From assembly GCA_011525185.1 (NCBI GenBank), contig WTIQ01000500.1, positions 1-6,202 of the forward strand: a stretch of DNA of 6,202 nucleotides. Direction: 5' to 3'. Below, one piece after another: positions 1 to 5,564 of the stretch (positions within the stretch are counted from its first letter, which is position 1; every line of letters begins with the position of its first letter). This stretch comes from Paracoccaceae bacterium (lineage in GTDB: Bacteria; Pseudomonadota; Alphaproteobacteria; Rhodobacterales; Rhodobacteraceae). Both the position numbers and the translations under genes were made by a program. The notes beneath the pieces were generated by a model that did not search any database, was not told the origin of the DNA, and saw only the letters and a program-made list of their open reading frames with translations.

Positions 1-250
1 TAATGGCCGTTAAACGATCGATGCGAATGGACCAGTCGGTGCTTAGTGTCCCGCTTTCCACCCATCTGAGGATCTGCAGATGCTGAACTTCACTGGCATC
101 CAAACCTAAGAAGACGATCCAGCTCAGAAGTGCTGCAAGAAAAAGGAGACCAGTCGTCACCCATTGGGCGGCTTTTTCCCCAATAATACGCCAGCCAAAT
201 CCGGCGATAAGGGCGCCAATCAAGGGCGCGAAGAGAATAATCTTTGCCAT
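1..250 (-). CDS. nuoL: NADH-quinone oxidoreductase subunit L, N-terminal part (runs off the left edge)
   Basis: NuoL is the distal antiporter-like proton channel of the complex I membrane arm. Only its first 83 codons are in the window; the family is normally 600-700 residues, so the gene continues beyond position 1. The ATG at 250-248 follows the nuoK stop by 4 nt, and the end of nuoK supplies a GGTGAGG-like ribosome binding stretch. The visible protein begins MAKIILFAPLIGALIAGF, a first transmembrane helix (about residues 4-23). A second hydrophobic helix follows (about 31-50), and then the polar loop with RWVESGTLSTDWSIRIDRLT (62-81), which is typical of NuoL N-termini just before the third helix. 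The proton-channel glutamate and lysines lie further downstream and cannot be checked. Identity rests on this N-terminal pattern plus position directly after nuoK. Confidence 0.93.
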   Translation of the reverse strand, partial: MAKIILFAPLIGALIAGFGWRIIGEKAAQWVTTGLLFLAALLSWIVFLGLDASEVQHLQILRWVESGTLSTDWSIRIDRLTAI

Positions 251-254
251 GGCC

Positions 255-560
255 TCACCCTTTCATCACATTGACGTCTTCCACAGCAATCGTGCCCCGA
301 TTGCGGAAGAAGCTCACAAGGATCGCAAGGCCAATCGCTGCCTCGGCCGCCGCAACTGTCAAAACAAAGAGCGTAAAGACCTGGCCCACAAGATCCTGTG
401 CATAGCTTGAAAAAGCCACCAAGTTGATATTCACCGCAAGCAACATCAGCTCGATCGACATCAGCAAAATAATGATATTCTTTCTGTTTAGAAAGAGACC
501 AAAAATACCGATGACAAATAGCGCAGCCGCCACAGTCAGGTAATGTTCTAAACCTATCAT
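255..560 (-). CDS. nuoK: NADH-quinone oxidoreductase subunit K
   Basis: NuoK is a small membrane-arm subunit of complex I, homologous to mitochondrial ND4L and to MrpC of cation antiporters. The 101-residue length is the family standard. Three hydrophobic helices are visible (about 5-23, 28-50 and 60-85). The two membrane-embedded glutamates needed for proton transfer are both present: Glu37 in the SIELMLLAVNINLV stretch and Glu73 in AAEAAIGLA. They correspond to E. coli Glu36 and Glu72. The ATG start is preceded by AGGGA three bases upstream, a short but usable ribosome binding site. The gene follows nuoJ after 39 nt and precedes nuoL by 4 nt, so it is likely translated in step with nuoL. 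Nothing is unusual apart from the comparatively long gap to nuoJ. Confidence 0.98.
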   Translation of the reverse strand: MIGLEHYLTVAAALFVIGIFGLFLNRKNIIILLMSIELMLLAVNINLVAFSSYAQDLVGQVFTLFVLTVAAAEAAIGLAILVSFFRNRGTIAVEDVNVMKG

Positions 561-599
561 AGTTCCCTAGCTTTCTCTGTCCCCAATGGCCAAGCGCGT

Positions 600-1208
600 C
601 TAAAGCCCCTGCCCTGGTTTTACGTCTTTAAGTTCCATCGCGCTGGCTGGATCGCGATACATTTGGTGAAGTACATTCTGCCGTTTGACATCTTTTCTGT
701 GCCGCAAGGTCAGAACAATAGCCCCGATCATAGCGACCAAAAGGATCAACCCTGCAAGCTGAAAGAGCAGAAAATACTGATCATAAATCAAAAGCCCTAG
801 TGCGGCTGTATTGTGAACATCTGCAGGCGTCACGGCTTCCCGCGCTGCTTGCGCCGTTTCCGCCACAGACCAGACGCCAAACGCCATACCCAATTGCATC
901 AACAAGATGATCCCGATCAAAAGCGCTAGGGGCATATATTGCGCCATTTCCGCTTTCAGTTCGGCAAAATCCACATCAAGCATCATCACCACGAATAAAA
1001 AGAGCACCGCAACCGCGCCCACATAAACGATGATAAGCAGCATGGCCACAAACTCAGCGCCCAGCAGCACGAAGAGGCCTGCAGAGGATAAAAACGCCAA
1101 AATGAGCCAGAGCACAGAGTGAACCGGATTGCGTCCGATCACCGTGAAAAATCCGCCCACAAGGGTCGAGATGGCAAAGAGATAAAAGGTAAATGTTACA
1201 AAGCTCAT
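600..1208 (-). CDS. nuoJ: NADH-quinone oxidoreductase subunit J
   Basis: NuoJ (ND6 homologue) is a membrane-arm subunit close to the quinone-binding junction; its third helix is thought to help couple quinone reduction to proton pumping. The 202-residue product shows five hydrophobic segments (about 3-23, 30-50, 54-77, 91-113 and 144-168). The characteristic third helix has the run AEFVAMLLIIVYVGAVAVLF (51-70), with Glu52, Tyr62 and Gly64, followed by a Val/Met-rich end. NPVHSVLWLI (27-36) and AMIGAIVLTLRHR (159-171) are other family landmarks. The C-terminus past residue 168 is polar and basic (RHRKDVKRQN) and probably faces the cytoplasm. The ATG start lies 12 nt after the nuoI stop, with GAGGAA 8 nt upstream. 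Length and motifs match alphaproteobacterial NuoJ. Confidence 0.97.
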   Translation of the reverse strand: MSFVTFTFYLFAISTLVGGFFTVIGRNPVHSVLWLILAFLSSAGLFVLLGAEFVAMLLIIVYVGAVAVLFLFVVMMLDVDFAELKAEMAQYMPLALLIGIILLMQLGMAFGVWSVAETAQAAREAVTPADVHNTAALGLLIYDQYFLLFQLAGLILLVAMIGAIVLTLRHRKDVKRQNVLHQMYRDPASAMELKDVKPGQGL

Positions 1209-1216
1209 ATCTCTAC

Positions 1217-1222
1217 TTCCTC
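1217..1222 (-). promoter_or_regulatory. Ribosome binding site of nuoJ
   Basis: GAGGAA reads on the minus strand 8 nt before the nuoJ ATG and overlaps the nuoI stop codon (TGA followed by GGAAG). Ribosomes finishing nuoI would therefore be delivered onto the nuoJ start. Confidence 0.6.
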
Positions 1223-1715
1223 ACCGATAAGGTGCATCAACTTCTAAATTACGGGCAATTTCAGCTTCCCAACGGTCCCCGTTAGACAAGAGTTTCTCCT
1301 TGTCATAAAAGAGTTCTTCGCGCGACTCTGTTGAAAACTCAAAATTTGGCCCCTCAACAATGGCGTCCACGGGACAGGCTTCCTGACAAAATCCGCAGTA
1401 AATGCATTTTGTCATATCAATGTCATAGCGCGTTGTACGCCGGCTCCCATCTTCACGTGGCTCTGCGTCGATGGTTATGGCCTGCGCCGGACAGACCGCC
1501 TCACAGAGCTTACAAGCAATGCAGCGTTCTTCCCCGTTTGGATAACGGCGTAGAGCATGCTCTCCCCTAAACCGCGGGCTAAGGGGGCCCTTTTCATGGG
1601 GGTAATTAACCGTCGCTTTGGGTGCGAAGAAATATTTCAGGCCAAGCTTCATCCCTTTGAAGAAATCCGCAAGCAAAAAATATTTGGCGGCCCGTGTGTA
1701 ATCCATCTGGCTCAT
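1221..1715 (-). CDS. nuoI: NADH-quinone oxidoreductase subunit I, 2x[4Fe-4S] ferredoxin-like
   Basis: NuoI (TYKY/Nqo9) carries the two [4Fe-4S] clusters N6a and N6b, which pass electrons from NuoG towards the last cluster, N2, in NuoB. Both ferredoxin motifs are intact: CIACKLCEAVCP with Cys65, 68, 71 and 75, and CIYCGFCQEACP with Cys104, 107, 110 and 114. The N-terminal region (about 13-30, ADFFKGMKLGLKYFF) is the amphipathic part that docks on the membrane arm. The C-terminal extension contains FYDKEKLLSNGDRWE, normal for alphaproteobacterial and mitochondrial homologues. The 164-residue length is typical. The first ATG (1715) is favoured over the in-frame ATG three codons later because a strong AGGAGG sits 7 nt upstream of it, inside the last codons of nuoH. 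The gene starts 3 nt after the nuoH stop. Confidence 0.98.
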   Translation of the reverse strand: MSQMDYTRAAKYFLLADFFKGMKLGLKYFFAPKATVNYPHEKGPLSPRFRGEHALRRYPNGEERCIACKLCEAVCPAQAITIDAEPREDGSRRTTRYDIDMTKCIYCGFCQEACPVDAIVEGPNFEFSTESREELFYDKEKLLSNGDRWEAEIARNLEVDAPYR

Positions 1716-1718
1716 ATA

Positions 1719-2756
1719 TCAGCCTCCTACAACCCAGCGGGCATAGGCTCCGCCAAAGAGTTCAAATTTTGCAAAAAACGCGACAATCACAACCCAACCT
1801 AATGACATTGGCAAAAAGACCTTCCATCCCAAGCGCATCAATTGGTCGTAGCGATAACGTGGCACAATGGCTTTGACCATGGCAAAGAGGAAGAAGAAGA
1901 TCGCCATTTTTCCAACCATCCAAAGGACGCCATCAGGCAGCCCAGGGATAGGCGAGAGCCAACCGCCAAAGAACAAGAGGCTCATAAGCGCGCACATTAG
2001 GAAAATAGCAATATATTCACCCGCCATGAACAAAAGAAACGGCGTCGCACTGTATTCCACTTGATATCCCGCCACCAATTCCGATTCCGCTTCAGGAAGA
2101 TCAAAAGGCGGGCGATTGGTCTCGGCCAAAGCAGAGATAAAGAACAAAAAGACCATGGGCAGATGCGGCAACCAGTACCAGCTAAAGAACCCGTAATTCC
2201 CATCCTGCGCTTTGACAATATCACCAAAATTCAACGACCCGGTTGAGATGATAATGCCAATGATAATCAGGCCCAAAGATACCTCATACGAAATCATCTG
2301 AGCAGCCGAGCGAAGCGATCCAAGGAACGGATATTTGGAGTTTGAAGCCCAGCCCCCCATAATGACGCCGTAAACTTCGAGCGAGGAAATGGCAAAGACA
2401 TAAAGTATGGCGACGTTGATGTCCGAGACGACCCACCCGTCATTAAACGGGATCACGGCCCAAGCGATCATAGCAAGGACGAAAGAGATCAAAGGCGCCA
2501 GCATAAAGACGGGGCGATCCGCACCCGCTGGAATAACCACTTCTTTCACAACATATTTCAGCGCGTCCGCGACGGTTTGCAAAAGCCCAAAGGCTCCAAC
2601 CACGTTTGGACCGCGACGCATTTGCACGGCTGCCCAGATTTTTCGGTCTCCATAGACCAAGAAAAGCAGGCTGATCATAACGAATGCGACCACCGCGAGA
2701 CACTGAGATGCCACGAGAACAGCAATCCCTAAAGGTGTTTCCAAGAAATTAACCAT
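1719..2756 (-). CDS. nuoH: NADH-quinone oxidoreductase subunit H
   Basis: NuoH (ND1 homologue) is the membrane subunit at the foot of the peripheral arm; it forms the entrance and much of the quinone-binding chamber. The product is 345 residues, the usual length, with about eight hydrophobic helices. Two signatures are present. The first is YGDRKIWAAVQMRRGPNVVG (35-54), where Asp37 replaces the glutamate of ERK-type homologues, as I recall is common in alphaproteobacteria. The second is NRPPFDLPEAESELVAGYQV (214-233), the acidic loop with Glu222, Glu224 and Glu226 implicated in coupling. The ATG start has GAGGA just 3 nt upstream, overlapping the stop of the preceding small gene 6 nt away. 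The last codons (VVGG) double as the nuoI ribosome binding site. Confidence 0.98.
   Translation of the reverse strand: MVNFLETPLGIAVLVASQCLAVVAFVMISLLFLVYGDRKIWAAVQMRRGPNVVGAFGLLQTVADALKYVVKEVVIPAGADRPVFMLAPLISFVLAMIAWAVIPFNDGWVVSDINVAILYVFAISSLEVYGVIMGGWASNSKYPFLGSLRSAAQMISYEVSLGLIIIGIIISTGSLNFGDIVKAQDGNYGFFSWYWLPHLPMVFLFFISALAETNRPPFDLPEAESELVAGYQVEYSATPFLLFMAGEYIAIFLMCALMSLLFFGGWLSPIPGLPDGVLWMVGKMAIFFFLFAMVKAIVPRYRYDQLMRLGWKVFLPMSLGWVVIVAFFAKFELFGGAYARWVVGG
1723..1728 (-). promoter_or_regulatory. Ribosome binding site of nuoI inside the end of nuoH
   Basis: A perfect AGGAGG reads on the minus strand 7 nt before the nuoI ATG. It is built from the codons for the final Val-Gly-Gly of NuoH. 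It decides the nuoI start in favour of position 1715 and couples nuoI translation to nuoH. It is the strongest Shine-Dalgarno match at any gene junction in this window. Confidence 0.8.
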
Positions 2757-2762
2757 TGTTCC

Positions 2763-3173
2763 TCATACCATTGGTATCCCATTTTCTGCACAGCTTACGG
2801 CCACCACCTCGGCGTCAAGTTTCCGCTCTCCCTGTGGAAGCTCTGCAGAAACGCTATAGATGGCTGTCGCTGTACGACGTGTTCCCTGTTGTTTTGTTGT
2901 GTTCGCGACCATGCGCGCAAAGGTAAAGCCGCGATTGATCGCAAAGCGTGAGGCGATACAACGCGCATAGGCCAGCGCGACCTTGTCAGATCGCGCGTTC
3001 TCGACTGTTGCAACGACATTGATCAATCCGTCCTCTAAGACATATGTCGTACTGTTTAGATACGTCACAGAGGCATCTCCGAAGCCGTCATCAATGCCCG
3101 AGCGTTCACAGGCGGATACAAGTCCAACCATGCCGATGAGCAAAAGATATGCAATGCCCAGTCTCTGCATCAC
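2763..3173 (-). CDS. Putative small lipoprotein of unknown function between nuoG and nuoH
   Basis: I do not recognise this 136-residue protein as any named family. Its N-terminus (MMQRLGIAYLLLIGMVGLVS) is a short basic start plus a hydrophobic core, followed by a lipobox-like V-S-A-C at Cys22. This predicts a lipidated, periplasm-facing, membrane-anchored protein. The mature part is about 115 residues: a beta-like segment (50-59, LINVVATVEN), a probable helix with Cys72 (64-80), then a terminal strand ending in Cys128 (121-128). It overlaps the nuoG stop: either GTG at 3173 (AGGTGG 7 nt upstream) or ATG at 3170 (TGATG junction, product one residue shorter) could be the start. It lies 6 nt before nuoH, so it is co-expressed with complex I. 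Paracoccus and Rhodobacter clusters also carry unassigned frames; a role in complex I assembly or stability is only a guess. Its layout resembles that of the 5238-5564 gene. Confidence 0.85.
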   Translation of the reverse strand: MMQRLGIAYLLLIGMVGLVSACERSGIDDGFGDASVTYLNSTTYVLEDGLINVVATVENARSDKVALAYARCIASRFAINRGFTFARMVANTTKQQGTRRTATAIYSVSAELPQGERKLDAEVVAVSCAENGIPMV

Positions 3174-5194
3174 TCTGCCGCCACCTGCCTATTGTCTTGC
3201 CGCTCTTGCGCTGCCGCTGATAAGGCCGCCATGACCTCAGAGGAGCGCGCAATTGGGTTTGTTCGATAAAAATCTTGGATTACGTTGGAAAAGTCACCCA
3301 TCCCAAGTGCGCCCATTTCCAACGCGCGCCATTCATTGTCCACTACCTCGTCTATCGCTTCGAGATGCGGGACAAGCGACACCAGCAACTTTCTCAACTC
3401 TGCCAAACTATCAAACGCAAGCTGCGCTCCGCATTCAGCCGATAGAGCACGTAGAATTGCCCAATTTTCTTTGGCTTCGCCTGGGGCAAAGCCTGCCCTA
3501 AAGCTCAGCTGAGGACGACCTTCCGTATTTACAAAGAGGCCATTTTCTTCTGTGTAGACCGCCGCGGGCAGGATCACATCTGCGCGATGTGCTCCGCGAT
3601 CTCCATGGCTTCCTTGATAAATCACAAAGGCACCATGTGCGATCTCAACTTCATCTGCACCAAGATTGTAGATAACGTCTGCACCGTCCAAGGCGGCGGT
3701 TATTCCACCTTCAGTACAGGCTCCCACATCCATCGCTCCAACGCGCCCTGCGGCAGTGTGCAAAACCATGAACTTGGAATTTGTTCCCTCCGCAAGCGCC
3801 ATGGCATGGGCCAAAACAGAAGGACCATCGGCGCCACTCAGCGCCCCTTGTCCAACAATGACAACCGAAGGTACGTCTTTCACCGCGCCATACTCTCTAC
3901 CAACAAGGCCTGCCAGTGCAGCGCGGTCCGTTCCCACATGTGCGTAGTCATAAGTCAGATCAACCGCTTCGCCCACCAGTCCAACCTTTGCGCCCGCAAG
4001 CCAAGCCTTACGGATGCGCGCGTTAAGCACAGGGGCTTCATCGCGCGGGTTGGTCCCAATCAATTGGATGAACTGCGCTTCATCGATATCCTCGATGCTC
4101 GCTGTTCCGACATAGGCAGAGCGATTGTCAGGCGGCAAAGCTGCCCCATCAACGCGGCACTCAACAGAGCCTCCCATGCTTTCGATCAATTGTTTGAGCG
4201 CAAAGGCGCTTTCAGCAGAGGTAAGATCACCGACAAGGCCAGCCACTTTTTGCGCCGAAGTCAACGCTTGTGCTGCCGCGCCCAATGCTTCGGGCCAGCT
4301 TGCAGCACGTAATTTGTCGTTCTCGCGCACATAAGGTCTATCCAATCTCTGCCGGCGCAGGCCATCCCATACGAACCGGGTTTTGTCCGAGATCCACTCC
4401 TCATTCACACCATCGTGGTTGCGCGGGAGAATACGCATCACTTCGCGCCCTTTAGTATCGACGCGAATGTTTGAGCCAAGCGCGTCCATCACATCGATGG
4501 TTTCTGTCTTACTCAATTCCCAAGGCCGTGCGGTAAAGGCGTAAGGTTTCGAGGTCAAAGCGCCAACGGGACATAGATCAATGATATTGCCCTGTAAGTT
4601 ACTATTTAGTGTTTCGCCCAGATAGGAGGTAATTTCCGCATCTTCACCGCGTCCTGTTTGACCCATCTGTGTAATGCCAGCCACTTCGCTGGTAAAGCGA
4701 ACACAGCGCGTGCACGAAATACACCGCGTCATATGTGTCTCAACAAGCGGACCAAGATCGAGATCCGTGCTTGCCCGCTTGACTTCACGATAGCGGGAAA
4801 AGTCTACGCCATATGCCATCGCTTGGTCTTGCAGATCGCACTCCCCGCCCTGATCACAAATAGGGCAGTCCAGCGGATGGTTGATCAGGAGAAATTCCAT
4901 CACCCCCTCGCGGGCCTTTTTGACCATTGGCGAGTTCGTTTTCACCTGCGGAGGCTGCCCCTCTGGACCAGGCCGCAGATCCCGCACCTGCATCGCGCAA
5001 GAAGCAGCTGGTTTGGGAGGTCCGCCAACAACTTCCACAAGACACATGCGGCAATTGCCAGCGATAGAGAGACGTTCGTGATAGCAAAAGCGCGGGATTT
5101 CAACCCCTGCTTCTTCACAGGCCTGTATCAGGGTCATCGCCCCATCGACCTCTAGCTCTTTATCGTCGATGATGATTTTTCGCGTATCTGTCAT
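3170..5194 (-). CDS. nuoG: NADH-quinone oxidoreductase subunit G, iron-sulfur subunit
   Basis: NuoG (75-kDa/Nqo3 homologue) relays electrons from NuoE/NuoF to NuoI. Counting from the ATG at 5194 (674 residues), the [2Fe-2S] N1b ligands are Cys37, 48, 51 and 66. The N5 [4Fe-4S] site is His106 with Cys110, 113 and 119 (HPLDCPICDQGGECD). The N4 ligands are Cys158, 161, 164 and 208. No further CxxCxxxC motif follows, so the N7 cluster of E. coli and Thermus is absent, as in Paracoccus. The remainder (about 225-674) is a molybdopterin-oxidoreductase-like domain without cofactor use, recognisable by GSHGDRGAHRADVILPAA (528-545). A GTG at 5203 would add three residues (677 aa) and has AAGG 4 nt upstream. 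I prefer the ATG because MTDTRK aligns with the Paracoccus start MADLRK as I remember it. The stop overlaps the next gene. Confidence 0.97.
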   Translation of the reverse strand: MTDTRKIIIDDKELEVDGAMTLIQACEEAGVEIPRFCYHERLSIAGNCRMCLVEVVGGPPKPAASCAMQVRDLRPGPEGQPPQVKTNSPMVKKAREGVMEFLLINHPLDCPICDQGGECDLQDQAMAYGVDFSRYREVKRASTDLDLGPLVETHMTRCISCTRCVRFTSEVAGITQMGQTGRGEDAEITSYLGETLNSNLQGNIIDLCPVGALTSKPYAFTARPWELSKTETIDVMDALGSNIRVDTKGREVMRILPRNHDGVNEEWISDKTRFVWDGLRRQRLDRPYVRENDKLRAASWPEALGAAAQALTSAQKVAGLVGDLTSAESAFALKQLIESMGGSVECRVDGAALPPDNRSAYVGTASIEDIDEAQFIQLIGTNPRDEAPVLNARIRKAWLAGAKVGLVGEAVDLTYDYAHVGTDRAALAGLVGREYGAVKDVPSVVIVGQGALSGADGPSVLAHAMALAEGTNSKFMVLHTAAGRVGAMDVGACTEGGITAALDGADVIYNLGADEVEIAHGAFVIYQGSHGDRGAHRADVILPAAVYTEENGLFVNTEGRPQLSFRAGFAPGEAKENWAILRALSAECGAQLAFDSLAELRKLLVSLVPHLEAIDEVVDNEWRALEMGALGMGDFSNVIQDFYRTNPIARSSEVMAALSAAAQERQDNRQVAAE

Positions 5195-5237
5195 CAAACT
5201 CACTTTGCCTTTTGTCCGAATTTAACTGAGCTGCTCA

Positions 5238-5564
5238 TCATAGCTGGCATCGCCCTTTTATGCTCAAAGTATCGCTCTGCGCTGAGAGCTCTGCCGCTTC
5301 GGGTGTCACCGTCCATCGGATGTCTGAGCTGCTAATCTTTTCAATGCAATATTTTACGCCCTCATAGCGGGCAGCTTCACGCGCCGCTGAGACAGACTGC
5401 GACGCCTTCTTTACAACCACTGTAAATGACATGTCATCCTGCGCGTCTTTGTTTACATCGGTTGAAAACTTTATCCCCTCAAAAGCAACTTGGTTGTCCT
5501 GATAGCGCTGGCCACAAGAGCAAAGCATCACGAGGGCCCCTATGATGAACGCAAGTTTTACCAT
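5238..5564 (-). CDS. Putative small lipoprotein of unknown function between nuoF and nuoG
   Basis: No named family is recognised for this 108-residue protein. MVKLAFIIGALVMLCSC is a compact type II signal peptide: Lys3, a hydrophobic core, and the lipobox L-C-S-C with Cys17 as the probable lipidated residue (Cys15 is also in the core). The mature chain (about 91 residues) has a beta-like strand (46-52, SFTVVVK), an Ala-rich predicted helix containing Cys73 (57-77) and a final strand ending in Cys106 two residues before the C-terminus. The ATG directly abuts the nuoF TAA (TAAATG), with no clear Shine-Dalgarno, so translation probably depends on ribosomes terminating at nuoF. That start is required for the signal peptide. 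nuoG begins 34-43 nt later. The frame is intact and tightly placed in the operon, so it is likely real; its role is unknown. It may be related to the 2763-3173 product. Confidence 0.83.
   Translation of the reverse strand: MVKLAFIIGALVMLCSCGQRYQDNQVAFEGIKFSTDVNKDAQDDMSFTVVVKKASQSVSAAREAARYEGVKYCIEKISSSDIRWTVTPEAAELSAQSDTLSIKGRCQL

Noticed and set aside
1581..1592. GC-rich near-palindrome AAGGGGGCCCTT inside nuoI
   Set aside because: It is explained by Gly-Pro-Leu codons in a conserved part of NuoI, with no T-tract or other regulatory context.
1997..2227. Alternative minus-strand frame within nuoH
   Set aside because: It is a frame-shifted shadow of the acidic-loop region of nuoH, which is conserved in the main frame.
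3587..4312. A 241-codon open frame on the plus strand, antisense to nuoG
   Set aside because: It lies wholly within the well-conserved nuoG coding region, its product is rich in Cys, His, Ser and Arg with no recognisable domain, and it looks like a by-product of nuoG codon use.
4658..5155. A 165-codon open frame on the plus strand, antisense to the Fe-S region of nuoG
   Set aside because: Its product has no domain or signal, and the opposite strand encodes the strongly conserved N1b/N5/N4 ligand region.
5227..5237. Small inverted repeat TGAGCTGCTCA just after the stop of the 5238-5564 gene, considered as a terminator or operator
   Set aside because: The stem is only 4-5 bp with a 1-3 nt loop and no T-run follows on the transcribed strand; it is too weak to call and would interrupt an essential operon.
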